From: Massilia sp. Bi118
Lineage (GTDB): Bacteria > Pseudomonadota > Gammaproteobacteria > Burkholderiales > Burkholderiaceae_D
Reading direction: 5' to 3'
Assembly (NCBI RefSeq): GCF_918697865.1
Contig: NZ_CAKKMV010000015.1
Location: 62,001 to 126,000, forward strand
Length of the DNA: 64,000 nucleotides
This document shows, piece by piece, positions 25,298-34,622 of the stretch. Under the pieces are notes generated by a model, which ran no database searches, was not told the origin of the DNA, and worked only from the letters and a program-made list of their open reading frames with translations. Positions within the stretch are counted from its first letter, which is position 1, and each line of letters starts with the position of its first letter. The position numbers were made by a program, and so were the translations under genes.

Positions 25298-25984
25298 ATG
25301 ATTGAGCATTACCGTCTTCAACAGATCGCCTACAAGGGCGAACGCGCGGCCAGCCGGCGCCTGGCCGCCACCCAGGGCCTCAGCGACGAGCAGGCGCTGC
25401 GCCGCACCCTCGAACTCAAGGCCGGCCTGGCCGGGCTCGCCGCCCTGGTCGAGTCCCGCACCGCCGAGCAGCAAGCCCAGGCCAGCCGCAGCGCCGCGCG
25501 CGACGCCCTGCGCGAGCAGGCCCGCCTGCGCCAGGCCCGCCGCCACGAGGGGAAGGCCAGCACCTGGCGCGCCTGGTTCGACGGTTCGGCACGCCCGAAT
25601 CCGGGCCGCTGCGGCATCGGCGCGCGCCTGGAAGGCCCGGAGGGCAGCGTCGAGATCTCGCAGCCTGCCGGCTACGGCAACAGCAGCGAAGCGGAGTACC
25701 GCGCCCTCATCGCCCTGCTCGAAGCGGCAGTCGCGCGCGGCGTGTCCAGCCTCACCGTGTATGGCGACAGCCAGGTCGTGATCGGCGACGCCGCCGGTCC
25801 GGACGCCGAAGCCGCGCCGGCCCTGCAGGCCTACCGCGATACGGCGCGCGCCCTGATGGCCCGCATCGACGGCCTCACGCTGCGCTGGATCCCGCGCCAC
25901 AAGAACACCCAGGCGGACGCGCTGTCGCAGCGCGCCTTCGACGATTCACCCACACTTGACATCGATGCAGCTGAACACCCCTGA
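25298..25984 (+). CDS. RNase HI-fold ribonuclease with N-terminal helical extension, 228 aa
   Basis: Reverse-transcriptase-like/RNase HI domain in the C-terminal about 140 residues. The four acidic residues of the active site are present: WFDGSARPNPG (Asp), SEAEYRAL (Glu), YGDSQVV (Asp) and HKNTQADALS (Asp). Such enzymes cut RNA in RNA:DNA hybrids. The first about 90 residues are a charged, Ala/Arg-rich helical extension (SRTAEQQAQASRSAARDALR) not found in E. coli RnhA. The 3' end overlaps the start of the HD-hydrolase gene by 20 bases, so the two are cotranscribed. It is not necessarily the main housekeeping RNase H. Confidence 0.85.
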   Translation: MIEHYRLQQIAYKGERAASRRLAATQGLSDEQALRRTLELKAGLAGLAALVESRTAEQQAQASRSAARDALREQARLRQARRHEGKASTWRAWFDGSARPNPGRCGIGARLEGPEGSVEISQPAGYGNSSEAEYRALIALLEAAVARGVSSLTVYGDSQVVIGDAAGPDAEAAPALQAYRDTARALMARIDGLTLRWIPRHKNTQADALSQRAFDDSPTLDIDAAEHP

Positions 25985-26627
25985 ACTCGAAGCCTGGCGC
26001 ACCCGCCTGGCCGCCCTCGCCCTCGAATGCGCCGCCGGCGACCTTGACGGCGCCCACGACGCCAGCCACCTGGACCGGGTCTGGCGCAATGCGCAATCCC
26101 TGCTGAGCGACCATCCCGAGGCCGACGTGCTGGTGGTGCTGGCCGCCTGCTACCTGCACGACCTGGTCAACCTGCCGAAGAACGACCCGGCCCGCGCCAC
26201 CGCCTCACGCCTGTCGGCCGAACTGGCGCGCGAACGCCTGCCGGCGCTCGGCTTCCCGGCTGAAAAAATGGACGCGCTGGCCCATGCGATCGAAGCGCAC
26301 AGTTTTTCCGCTGCGATCACGGCACGCACGCTGGAAGCGCAGATCGTGCAGGACGCCGACCGCCTCGACGGGCTTGGCCTGGTCGGGCTGGCGCGCATGT
26401 TTTACATCTCAGGAAAAATGGGGCGCGGTCTTGCGCACGGCAGCGACCCCTTGGCCCTCGACCGCCCGCTCGACGACCAGGCGTATTCGCTCGACCATAT
26501 CATGGTCAAGCTGGCGCGCCTGCCCGGCATGATGCAGACCGAAGCCGGACGGCGACTGGGCGAGCGGCGCCTGGCAGTGCTGATGGACTTCCGCGACGAT
26601 TTTGCCGCCGAGTGGTGCGGCGGCTGA
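25965..26627 (+). CDS. HD-domain phosphohydrolase, 220 aa
   Basis: Predicted metal-dependent phosphohydrolase of the YedJ/YpgQ-like HD group. Motifs: GAHDASHLDRVWRNA (first His), CYLHDLVNLPKND (HD dyad), AIEAHSFS (His) and QDADRLDGLG (Asp). The ATG at 25965 (MQLNTPE) is preferred over a TTG at 25956, and it overlaps the RNase H gene by 20 bases. Relatives hydrolyse nucleotides or nucleotide analogues; substrate unknown here. Confidence 0.85.
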   Translation: MQLNTPELEAWRTRLAALALECAAGDLDGAHDASHLDRVWRNAQSLLSDHPEADVLVVLAACYLHDLVNLPKNDPARATASRLSAELARERLPALGFPAEKMDALAHAIEAHSFSAAITARTLEAQIVQDADRLDGLGLVGLARMFYISGKMGRGLAHGSDPLALDRPLDDQAYSLDHIMVKLARLPGMMQTEAGRRLGERRLAVLMDFRDDFAAEWCGG

Positions 26628-26668
26628 CTCCTGACAGGATCTGTCACGCACAGTGCTACCATTAGGGA

Positions 26669-27901
26669 ATGGCCAATAGCGCGACCCTCACCAAGCCCTC
26701 TGCCGGCAACCTGAACTTCGTCCTGATCTGCGTGTTCATCGACATGCTGGGCATCGGCCTGATCGTGCCGGTGCTGCCGGCGCTGGTCGGCGAATTCGTC
26801 CACGGTAACGAGCAGCAGTCGCTGTGGTACGGCCTGATGGCGGCGGTGTTCGGCCTGATGCAGTTCCTGTTCATGCCGATGGTGGGCGCGGCCAGCGACC
26901 GCCTCGGACGCCGTCCCATCCTGCTGTACTCGATGGGCGGCATGTGCATCAACTTCCTGGCCACGGCCTGGGCGCCCAACCTCGCCTGCCTGTTCATCGG
27001 CCGCGTGATCGGCGGCGCCTCCTCGGCCAGCATGTCGGTGGCCTCGGCCTATGCTTCGGACGTGACGCGCCCAGAAGACCGTGCCAAAAGCTTCGGCAAG
27101 ATCGGCGCCGCCTTCGGCATGGGTTTTGTTTGCGGCCCGGTGCTGGGCGGCCTACTCGGCAACGTCTCGCTGCACCTGCCCTTCTACGTGGCCGCCGCCC
27201 TGTCGGCCGCCAACTTCGTCTACGGCTGGATCGCGGTGCCGGAATCGCTGGCGCCCGGCCAGCGCAAGCCGTTCCGCTTATCCGATATTCACCCATTCGG
27301 CGGGCTGGCGCGGCTGGTACGCCGGCGCGAGATCCGCGGCCTGGTCGTCACCTACACGCTGGTCACCTTTGCCCAGATGATGCTGCAGTCGATCTGGGTG
27401 CTGTACACCACCTTCCGCTTCGACTGGACGCCGCGCGACAACGGCATCGCCATGTTCTGCGTCGGCATCGCCAGCATCGTGGTGCAGGCCGGCCTGCTGT
27501 CCGCGCTGATCCGGCGCTTCGGCGAAGTCCGGCTGTCCTTGCTGGGTCTCGCCTCGGGCGCCATCACCTACATGCTGTACGCCCTCGCCACCCAGGGCTG
27601 GATGATGTACGTCTTCATCCTGTGTAACCTGCTGGCCTTCGCCGCCGGACCGGCCCTGCAGGGCATCATCTCGAAGACCAGCGGCAGCGCCGAACAGGGT
27701 GAGCTGATGGGTTCCCTGCAGTCGGTCGGCAGCCTGGGCGTGATCCTGATGCCGCTGCTCGGCACCTGGCTGCTGGGCGCCGCCAGCCACCTGCCGCCGC
27801 AGGACTGGCGCCTGGGCGGCCCCTTCTTCCTGTGCGCGGCGATGCAGGCGGCGGCGATCGTCGTCGCGCGGCGCTACTTCCGCAGCCACGCCCACGCGTG
27901 A
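26669..27901 (+). CDS. MFS drug exporter, TetA-like, 410 aa
   Basis: Twelve-helix major facilitator, drug:proton antiporter class. Motif A is clear between helices 2 and 3 (GAASDRLGRRPILL). The helix 4-5 region has GRVIGGASSASMSVASAYASD, and GKIGAAFGMGFVCGPVLGG is the antiporter motif C pattern. This layout is typical of TetA(A/B)-like transporters, many of which are general exporters; tetracycline as substrate is not shown. The last bases overlap the next gene (GTGA), so it is cotranscribed with the EamA transporter. Confidence 0.88.
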   Translation: MANSATLTKPSAGNLNFVLICVFIDMLGIGLIVPVLPALVGEFVHGNEQQSLWYGLMAAVFGLMQFLFMPMVGAASDRLGRRPILLYSMGGMCINFLATAWAPNLACLFIGRVIGGASSASMSVASAYASDVTRPEDRAKSFGKIGAAFGMGFVCGPVLGGLLGNVSLHLPFYVAAALSAANFVYGWIAVPESLAPGQRKPFRLSDIHPFGGLARLVRRREIRGLVVTYTLVTFAQMMLQSIWVLYTTFRFDWTPRDNGIAMFCVGIASIVVQAGLLSALIRRFGEVRLSLLGLASGAITYMLYALATQGWMMYVFILCNLLAFAAGPALQGIISKTSGSAEQGELMGSLQSVGSLGVILMPLLGTWLLGAASHLPPQDWRLGGPFFLCAAMQAAAIVVARRYFRSHAHA

Positions 27902-28773
27902 GCACCGGCATACCGCCCTATGTGATCGCCGCGGTGCTGGGCGCCGCGCTGCTGCACGCCACCTGGAACGCGCTGGTCAAGGGCCGCGCCGGCCAGGGCG
28001 ATCCGCTGCTGTCCACGGTGCTGGTGGTGGCCGGCGGCGCGCTGGCGAGCGGCCTGCTGCTACCCTTGTTGACGGCGCCCGCGCCGGCCAGCTGGCCCTT
28101 CATCGCCGCCTCGAGCCTCCTCCAGACCGTCTACTACCTGCTGCTGATCGAAACCTACCAGCACGGCGACATGAGCCACGCCTACCCCCTGATGCGCGGC
28201 AGCGCACCGCTGCTGGTGGCGCTGTCGAACGGCCTGCTGACTGGCGAGCACCTGAGCGGCGCGCAGTGGCTGGCGGTCTGCCTGATCTGCGGCGGCGTGC
28301 TCGCGATGCTCCTTGCGGCGCGTACGGACCACGCCCAGCCGAAGCGGAACCAGCGGCGCGCCACCGTCTTCGCGCTGATGACGGCCTGCGTGATCACACT
28401 GTACACCCTCATCGACGGGGCCGGCGTGCGCCGCTCGGGTGCGCCGGCCGCCTACACGATGTGGATCTTCCTGCTGACGGGCGTCGCGGTCCTCGCCTGG
28501 GCCGCACGCGGACGTACGCAGGCGCTGGCGGCGCTGGCTAGAACCCGGCCGCTGCTGCTGCCGGTGGGCGGCGTCAGCACCCTCGGCTCCTACGGCATTG
28601 CGCTGTGGGCGATGACACTGGCGCCGGTGGCGGCCATCGCCGCGCTGCGGGAAAGCTCGATCCTGTTCGCCACCGCAATCGCGGCGCTGGTCCTGCGCGA
28701 GCACGTGGGCCGCGGTCGCCTGCTGGCGGCCGGGCTGATCGCCTGTGGCGCGATTGCCATGCGCCTGGCCTAA
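27898..28773 (+). CDS. EamA/DMT-family transporter, 291 aa
   Basis: Ten-helix drug/metabolite transporter built from two EamA repeats. The first includes LLHATWNALVKGR and SHAYPLMRGSAPLLVALS (the P-L-x-R-G pattern of the family). The second includes LGSYGIALWAMTLAPVAAIAALRESSILFA and LREHVGRGRLLAAGLI. Probably an exporter of amino acids or other metabolites. The start is the GTG at 27898, overlapping the MFS stop; the frame is open further upstream but only as a shadow of the MFS gene. Confidence 0.85.
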   Translation: MSTGIPPYVIAAVLGAALLHATWNALVKGRAGQGDPLLSTVLVVAGGALASGLLLPLLTAPAPASWPFIAASSLLQTVYYLLLIETYQHGDMSHAYPLMRGSAPLLVALSNGLLTGEHLSGAQWLAVCLICGGVLAMLLAARTDHAQPKRNQRRATVFALMTACVITLYTLIDGAGVRRSGAPAAYTMWIFLLTGVAVLAWAARGRTQALAALARTRPLLLPVGGVSTLGSYGIALWAMTLAPVAAIAALRESSILFATAIAALVLREHVGRGRLLAAGLIACGAIAMRLA

Positions 28774-28883
28774 GCGCACCCGGATTGTGGAAATGTGTGT
28801 ATTTTGGATGAGCCGGATTTGTTAAGGTTTCCAGGCCTGCATCGGCAATCCCAGTGACGCCCTTTCCTTTCGACGGAGGTTCA

Positions 28884-30149
28884 ATGAAATTCCGTAATCC
28901 ATCCCTGTGCATCGTGGCTTTCCTGCTGGCGTCCAATACCGCTACGGCGGCCAAGGCGGTGACCTATTCCTATCTCGGCAATCCGGAAACCGCGAATGTC
29001 ACCGCCAAACCGGTGTCCTGCGCCCAGGGAGCCTGCAGTCCGTCGATTGCGCTGGTGGGCGGCGGCTACGACGTCGGCGAAGCCTTCCGCTGGATGATCG
29101 CCCGCGCCGGTATCACGCCGGCGACCGGCGGCCGTTTCGTGATCATCCGCGCGACCGGCACCGATGCCTACAACCCCTACATCTACAGCCGCCTCGGACA
29201 GGTCGACACGAGCTCGCCGCGCGGCTACGAAATGGTCGGCGGCATCGATCTCGGCCTCAGTTCCGTCGAAACACTGGTGATTTCCAGCCGCGCCATGGCC
29301 GAAGATCCCCAGGTGCTGAAGGTGGTCGGGCGGGCGAATGCCATCTTCATCGCCGGCGGCGACCAGGCGGATTACTACAATTACTGGCAAAGCACCTCGC
29401 TGGCCAATTTGATCCAGAAGGCGGTGAACGCGGGCATTCCGGTGGGGGGCACCAGCGCCGGCACTGCCATGCTGGGGCAGTATGCCTTCGCCGCGTTGAA
29501 TGGTTCGATCGAGACGCCCGGGGCGCTGAGCAATCCCTTCGACAGGGCCGTGACGATCGATCCGCTGAATACCTCCTCGAAAAAGTTCGTGCAGACGGGA
29601 CCTTTCGTGAGCGTGCCGACGCTGGGCAAGATGATCACCGACTCGCATTTCAATACGCGCGACCGACTGGGACGGCTGTTTTCCTTCGTGGCGCGGATCG
29701 GCAATGGCTGCACCGGCGGCGTGACGAATTACGGCGATGTGGCGGGGATCGGTATCGACGAGGAAACGGCGGTGTTGATTTCCGGCGCACCCGGCGCGGC
29801 CAAGGCGGAACTGGCGGTGAATCCGTATAACGCCGAGAACACGACTTCGCTGTATACCGCGCAGAATTCGGCTTATTTCGTCAAATATACCGCGGCGCCT
29901 TCGCAATGCGCGGCGAAACAGCCCCTGGTTTCCAATAGCGGGATCCAGGTGTACCGCCTGAGCGGGCAGCCGGGCAAGCCTTCGCCTTACCCGTCGGCGC
30001 CGCAGTACAGCTTCAAGGCGAATGCTTCTTTCAATACGTCGAACTGGGCTTCGCAGCTGGTGCAGACCTATGCGGATGGATCGTCCTTGAACGGGCCGTA
30101 TTACTACGGTGCTTCGGGCGGTGCGGTGCTGGGTAGTTCGATCCGTTGA
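28884..30149 (+). CDS. Secreted cyanophycinase-like peptidase (family S51), 421 aa
   Basis: Predicted exported serine peptidase of the dipeptidase E/cyanophycinase clan. Signal peptide residues 1-22 (cleavage around ATA-AK). Landmarks: IALVGGGYDVG, IFIAGGDQADYYNYW (the GGDQ motif), and GIPVGGTSAGTAMLG with the nucleophile Ser. The C-terminal part (about residues 280-421) carries extra beta-rich sequence, usual in extracellular cyanophycinases. The likely substrate is cyanophycin (multi-L-arginyl-poly-L-aspartate) or related isoaspartyl peptides, scavenged outside the cell. No cyanophycin synthetase gene is in the window. The start has GGAGG four bases upstream. Confidence 0.85.
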   Translation: MKFRNPSLCIVAFLLASNTATAAKAVTYSYLGNPETANVTAKPVSCAQGACSPSIALVGGGYDVGEAFRWMIARAGITPATGGRFVIIRATGTDAYNPYIYSRLGQVDTSSPRGYEMVGGIDLGLSSVETLVISSRAMAEDPQVLKVVGRANAIFIAGGDQADYYNYWQSTSLANLIQKAVNAGIPVGGTSAGTAMLGQYAFAALNGSIETPGALSNPFDRAVTIDPLNTSSKKFVQTGPFVSVPTLGKMITDSHFNTRDRLGRLFSFVARIGNGCTGGVTNYGDVAGIGIDEETAVLISGAPGAAKAELAVNPYNAENTTSLYTAQNSAYFVKYTAAPSQCAAKQPLVSNSGIQVYRLSGQPGKPSPYPSAPQYSFKANASFNTSNWASQLVQTYADGSSLNGPYYYGASGGAVLGSSIR

Positions 30150-30299
30150 TGCCAGTCGGGCGCTATTGGTGTCGGAATTTTTTACGGAACATCCGGCGCC
30201 ACCCTCTGCCTCGCCGGCAAATCGTTGATTCTCATAGGAAATTGATTTCAGGCACAATTATTGCTTAACCGAGTGCATCAAAACACGAGGGATATAACA

Positions 30300-30929
30300 A
30301 TGAACAAACTCCTGAAATTGGCGAGCGCCGGCGGTTTGCTGACGGCACTGGTTTTCTCTGCAAGCGCAGGCGCCGCCGTGGTCACTTCCATGACCGGCAC
30401 CGCCGTGCCACTGCCGGGCGTGAACGCTCAAGGGCCAGGCCCGGAAGTCGTAACCAGTACGATCGACTGGGGCGCCAGCAATCCCGACGCTCTGTTCGGC
30501 TATACAGGAGGCTATGGCCTGGCCAGTAACGGTGTCTGGAACGGTGCCCCCATGGTCGGCACGAATGGCGGTAACGACAGCATGAGCTTCATGTTCAGCA
30601 GCGCGGTCAAGGGTTTCGGCGGCCTGTTGAACTATGCTCCGGGTTACGGCCAGGCCAGGATCGCCATTTACGATGCATCCGATGTCCTGCTTGAAAGCTT
30701 CGACCTGAATATTTCGACACCGAATGCGACCAATGGCGGCGCATTCTACGGTTTCGTCCGCGACACTGCCGACATCAGCAGGTTCACCCTGAGCGAAGCC
30801 TATATCGTCGGCAGGGATTTCGTCGTGCAGGAGGCCGCGTCCGATGTACCGGAGCCGGCCAGTCTCGCACTGCTTGGGCTTGGCTTGGCAGGCGTCGCCG
30901 GCGCCCGCCGCAAGGCACGCCGCAGCTGA
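30300..30929 (+). CDS. PEP-CTERM exported protein, 209 aa
   Basis: Signal peptide residues 1-25 and a C-terminal PEP-CTERM sorting signal: VPEPASLALLGLGLAGVAG, followed by the basic tail ARRKARRS. Such proteins are recognised by exosortase and attached or secreted through the envelope, usually in biofilm-forming betaproteobacteria. The body is a beta-rich domain (SMSFMFSSAVKGFGG, ARIAIYDASDVLLESFDL) typical of PEP-CTERM proteins of unknown function. The start has GAGGGA upstream at about eight bases. Confidence 0.88.
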   Translation: MNKLLKLASAGGLLTALVFSASAGAAVVTSMTGTAVPLPGVNAQGPGPEVVTSTIDWGASNPDALFGYTGGYGLASNGVWNGAPMVGTNGGNDSMSFMFSSAVKGFGGLLNYAPGYGQARIAIYDASDVLLESFDLNISTPNATNGGAFYGFVRDTADISRFTLSEAYIVGRDFVVQEAASDVPEPASLALLGLGLAGVAGARRKARRS

Positions 30930-30969
30930 CCTCAGCCGTCGCGGCAGGCGGTGGCCCGGCCGCCAGGCT

Positions 30970-31362
30970 CTAGGCCGGCATCACCGCCGTGACTTCGATC
31001 TCCATCCGGGCCCGATCCTCGATCAGGGCCCGGACTTCCACCGCCGTCATCGCCGGATAATGCTTGCCGATGATCTCGCGGTAAGCCGCCCCCAGCTCGC
31101 TTGATGCCGCCAGGTACTCGCGCTTGTCCACCACATACCAGGTCATCCGGACGATATGCTCCGGCCCCGCCCCGGCCTCGCGCAGCACGGCGACCACGTT
31201 CATTAAAGCCTGGCGCGCCTGCATCGCAAAATCGTCGCTCTCGAAGCGGCCCTCGGCATTCCAGCCGATCATCCCGCTCACGAACACCTGGCGGCCGCTC
31301 GCCGCGACGCCGTTCGAATAACCGCGCGGCCGCGGCCAGCCCGGGGGTTGGAGTATGTCCAT
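30970..31362 (-). CDS. RidA/YjgF-family protein, last gene of the anthranilate operon, 130 aa
   Basis: Rid family trimeric fold: GYSNGVAASGRQVFVSGMIGW, FAMQARQALMNVVAVLREAGA and TAVEVRALIEDRARMEIEVTAV. RidA itself hydrolyses reactive enamines/imines using an Arg that falls in the sequence P-A-R-S/T; here the same place reads PAMTAVEV, so that Arg is Met. It therefore belongs to a Rid subgroup that may not be a classical imine deaminase. The ATG at 31362 overlaps the acyl-CoA dehydrogenase stop (TGATG). Its position suggests a job on a nitrogen-bearing ring-cleavage intermediate, or as a small-molecule binding protein. Confidence 0.85.
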   Translation of the reverse strand: MDILQPPGWPRPRGYSNGVAASGRQVFVSGMIGWNAEGRFESDDFAMQARQALMNVVAVLREAGAGPEHIVRMTWYVVDKREYLAASSELGAAYREIIGKHYPAMTAVEVRALIEDRARMEIEVTAVMPA

Positions 31363-32519
31363 CACGTCGATTCCTTTGCCTCGCGCAGCAGTTCGCGCGC
31401 GATGATCAGTTGTTGCACTTCGGTCGCGCCCTCGTAGATGCGCAGGGCGCGGATCTCGCGGTAGAGCTGTTCGGCCGGGTGCCCGCTGGTGACGCCCAGG
31501 CCGCCGAACATCTGTACCGCGGCGTCGATGACCTGCTGGGCCGATTCGGTCGCCGTCATCTTGGCCATCGCCGCTTCCCTGGTCACCTTGCCGCCGCGGT
31601 CGCGCTGCCAGGCGGCGCGGTAGGTCAGCAGCGCGCTGGCGTCGATCTGCGTCGCCATCTGCGCCAGTTTTGCCTGCGTCAGCTGGAAGTCCGACAGCAC
31701 GCCGCCGAACATCTGGCGCGAGGTCGCGTGCGCCATCGCTTCGTCCAGGGCGCGGCGCGCGAAGCCGAGTGCGGCCGCCGCCACCGAGGTGCGGAACACG
31801 TCCAGGGTCGCCATCGCCACCTTGAAGCCCTGCCCGGCCTCGCCGATGCGCTGCGATGCCGGAATGCGGCAGCCGTCGAAGCGCAGGCGCGCCAGCGGAT
31901 GCGGCGCGATCACGTCGATGCGCTCGGCGATCTCGAAACCCTTTGTTCCGGCATCGACGATGAAGGCGCTGATGCCGCGCGCGCCGGGCGCCTCGCCGGT
32001 GCGGGCGAAGACCACGTAGAAGTCGGCGATGTCGCCGTTCGAGATCCAGGTCTTCTCACCGTCCAGCACATAGGCATCGCCGTCCAGCCGGGCCGCGCAC
32101 TGCATCGCGGCGACGTCGGAGCCGGCACCCGGCTCGGACAGCGCAAAGGCCGCGATGGCCTCGCCGCGGGCGACGCGCGGCAGATAATGTTCGCGCTGGT
32201 CCGCGGTGCCGAACAGGCTGATCGCACCGGAGCCGAGGCCCTGCATGGCGAAGGCGAAATCCGCCAGCCCGTTGTGCCGCGCCAGCGTTTCGCGGATCAG
32301 GCAGATGGCGCGGGTGTCGATCGCCTCTCCATCGCCGGCGATCGCATGGCGCAGCCAGCCGCCTTCGCCCAGCAGGCGCACCAGCTGGCGGCAATCGGCG
32401 TCGACGTCATGCCCATGCACGCCGCGCACGTGATCGCCGGCCCAGCCGTCGAGCGCCGCTTCAAGGTCGGCGTGGCGGCCGTCGAAGAAGGGCCACTGCA
32501 GGTAGGACTTGTCAGCCAT
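31362..32519 (-). CDS. Acyl-CoA dehydrogenase, anthranilate operon, 385 aa
   Basis: FAD-dependent acyl-CoA dehydrogenase. Family signatures: FALSEPGAGSDVAAM (signature 1), KTWISNGDIADFYVVFART, RQMFGGVLSDFQLTQAKLA, and QMFGGLGVTSGHPAEQLYRE with IYEGATEVQQLIIARELL (signature 2, with the usual catalytic Glu in YEGAT). It should act on a cyclic or ring-derived CoA thioester made by the 2-aminobenzoyl-CoA monooxygenase/reductase, as in beta-oxidation-like lower pathways. It starts one base after the enoyl-CoA hydratase stop. Confidence 0.88.
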   Translation of the reverse strand: MADKSYLQWPFFDGRHADLEAALDGWAGDHVRGVHGHDVDADCRQLVRLLGEGGWLRHAIAGDGEAIDTRAICLIRETLARHNGLADFAFAMQGLGSGAISLFGTADQREHYLPRVARGEAIAAFALSEPGAGSDVAAMQCAARLDGDAYVLDGEKTWISNGDIADFYVVFARTGEAPGARGISAFIVDAGTKGFEIAERIDVIAPHPLARLRFDGCRIPASQRIGEAGQGFKVAMATLDVFRTSVAAAALGFARRALDEAMAHATSRQMFGGVLSDFQLTQAKLAQMATQIDASALLTYRAAWQRDRGGKVTREAAMAKMTATESAQQVIDAAVQMFGGLGVTSGHPAEQLYREIRALRIYEGATEVQQLIIARELLREAKEST

Positions 32520-32520
32520 C

Positions 32521-33375
32521 TCAGTCTCCTTCGAACAGGGGTGTCTGCCTGGCCACGAAGGCGTGGTAAGCGCGGTGGAAGTCGTTGGTCGCCATGCAGA
32601 TGGCCTGGGCCTGGGCCTCGGCTTCGATCGCTTCGTCGACGCCCATGTTCCACTCCTGCTGCAGCATCTTCTTGGTCATGCCGTGGGCGAAGGTCGGGCC
32701 GCCGGCGAGGCCGCGCGCCAGCGCCTGCGCTTCCGCCAGCACCGCATCCGGCGCGCACAGGCGGTTGAAGAAGCCCCAGCGCTCGCCCTCCTCGGCCGTC
32801 ATCGAACGGCCGGTGTACAGCAGCTCCGCCGCCCGTCCCTGGCCGATCAGGCGCGGCAGGATCGAGCAGGCGCCCATGTCGCAGCCGGCCAGGCCGACGC
32901 GCGCGAACAGGAAGGCGGTTTTGCTGCGCGTGCTGCCGAGGCGCAGGTCGGAGGCCATCGCCAGGATGGCGCCGGCGCCGGCGCACACGCCATCCACTGC
33001 CGCGATAATCGGCTGCGGACAGGCGCGCATGGCCTTGACGGTATCGCCGGTCATGCGGGTGAAGGCCAGCAGGCCGGGCATGTCCAGCCTGGTCAGCGGG
33101 CCGATGATCTCGTGGACGTCGCCGCCCGAGCAGAAATTGCCGCCCGAACCGGCGATGACCACGGCTTTCACATCGTCCGCGTAGGCCAGCGCGCGGAACA
33201 GGTCGCGCAGTTCCGCGTAGGACTCGAAGGTCAGCGGGTTCTTGCGTTCCGGGCGGTCGAGGGTGATGGTGGCGACGCCGTCAGCGACCTCGTACAGGAA
33301 ATGCTCGGCGCGATAGCCGGCCAGGTTGTTGCGGTTGCGCGGCAGCGTATGCGGCTCTCCGGCTAAGTGTCGCAT
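32521..33375 (-). CDS. Enoyl-CoA hydratase/isomerase family protein, 284 aa
   Basis: Crotonase fold. Motifs: ITLDRPERKNPLTFESYAEL, VIAGSGGNFCSGGDVHEI (oxyanion hole) and IAAVDGVCAGAGAILAMASDLRLG (second oxyanion hole and active-site region). It presumably hydrates, or opens, the ring CoA intermediate in 2-aminobenzoyl-CoA breakdown. Slightly longer than the 260-residue norm because of the N-terminus (MRHLAGEPHTLPRNRNN). It sits between MarR (four bases upstream) and the acyl-CoA dehydrogenase (one base downstream). Confidence 0.87.
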   Translation of the reverse strand: MRHLAGEPHTLPRNRNNLAGYRAEHFLYEVADGVATITLDRPERKNPLTFESYAELRDLFRALAYADDVKAVVIAGSGGNFCSGGDVHEIIGPLTRLDMPGLLAFTRMTGDTVKAMRACPQPIIAAVDGVCAGAGAILAMASDLRLGSTRSKTAFLFARVGLAGCDMGACSILPRLIGQGRAAELLYTGRSMTAEEGERWGFFNRLCAPDAVLAEAQALARGLAGGPTFAHGMTKKMLQQEWNMGVDEAIEAEAQAQAICMATNDFHRAYHAFVARQTPLFEGD

Positions 33376-33379
33376 GGTC

Positions 33380-33871
33380 TTACTCCTTGTTGTCGTTCAG
33401 GTGCTGCTTCATGGTGTCGAGCAGCGATATCATCTTTTTCTTGTCCGCAGGCGGTATGTCGGCGAAAAGCTCGGCGACCCAGCCTTCGTGGACCGCGGCC
33501 ATCTCGGCAAAGGCGCCGCGCCCGGCCGGCGTCAGCGTCACCATCGACGCGCGCTTGTCGAGCGGGTCCGGCACCCGCGCCACCAGCTGCTCGCGTTCGA
33601 GCTGGTCGACGATGCCGGTGACGTTGCCGCCGGTGACCATCATGCGCTTCGACAGCTCGCCCATGCGCAGGCCTTCCGGTTCGCGCTCCAGCTGCGCCAT
33701 CAGGTCGAAGCGCGGCAGCGTGATGCCGAAGGTGGTGCGCAGGCGGCTGCGGATCGCGTCCTCTACCCGCACCGTGCAGGACAGCATGCGCAGCCACAGC
33801 TTGAGGGCCTGGTGGTGCTCGCCGGTCAGGCGCGCGGTCATGTCCGGCGCGGCCTCCCCCTGTGGCTTCAC
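33380..33871 (-). CDS. MarR-family transcriptional regulator of the anthranilate operon, 163 aa
   Basis: Winged-helix repressor. The layout is typical: LRTTFGITLPRFDLMAQLE, LRMGELSKRMMVTGGNVTGIVDQLEREQLV (recognition helix), RVPDPLDKRASMVTLTPAG (wing) and a C-terminal dimer helix. It is embedded in the operon it probably controls. Many aromatic-CoA regulators of this type respond to the pathway's CoA thioester. The start is the GTG at 33871, which overlaps the SDR stop (GTGA); ATG codons further inside would remove the N-terminal helix. A candidate operator lies upstream of the operon at 38677-38690. Confidence 0.88.
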   Translation of the reverse strand: MKPQGEAAPDMTARLTGEHHQALKLWLRMLSCTVRVEDAIRSRLRTTFGITLPRFDLMAQLEREPEGLRMGELSKRMMVTGGNVTGIVDQLEREQLVARVPDPLDKRASMVTLTPAGRGAFAEMAAVHEGWVAELFADIPPADKKKMISLLDTMKQHLNDNKE

Positions 33872-34622
33872 ATCACCTCCCCGCCGGCCACGGCGATCGC
33901 CTGGCCGTTCATGGCGGCAGCCGCGGGGAAGCACAGCATCGTCACTGCATGCGCCACCTCGCCTGGCGCCACCAGCCGTCCCTGCGGATTGGCGGACGCC
34001 AGCTCGGCGCGCGCCTGTTCCTCGGTGCGGCCGGTCTTGCGCACGATGTTGGCGACGGCATCCTGCACGATATCGGTGTCCGTATAGCCGGGGCAGACCG
34101 CGTTCACGGTGACGCCTTTCGTCGCCAGCTCCAGCGCCAGTGCGCGCGTCAGGCCGACCAGCCCGTGCTTGGCCGCGCAGTAGGCGGCGACGTAGCGGTA
34201 GCCGGTCAGCCCGGCCGTCGAGGCAAGGTTGACGATGCGCCCCCAGCCTGCATCCAGCATGCCCGGCAGCGCGGCCTGGATGCAGTGGAAGGCGCCGTTC
34301 AGGTTCACGTCCAGCATCTGCTGCCATGTTTCCGTATCGGTGCGCAGGAAGGGGCCGGCCACCGCCTGGCCGGCATTGTTGACCAGGATGTCGACCGCGC
34401 CCGCGAGCGCGAAGGCCTGCTCGACGCTGGACGGATCGCTCACGTCCACTGTCTGCCAGGCCACGCCTCCTCCCAGGCCGCGCGCCGCGGCATCCAGTGC
34501 TTCGGCGGAGCGTGCCATCAGGGTCACGCGCGCGCCCTGTTCCAGCAAGCCGCGCGCGATCGCCAGCCCGATCCCGCGGCTGGCGCCCGTCACCACGGCA
34601 TGTTTTCCCTCGAGCGTTTCCA

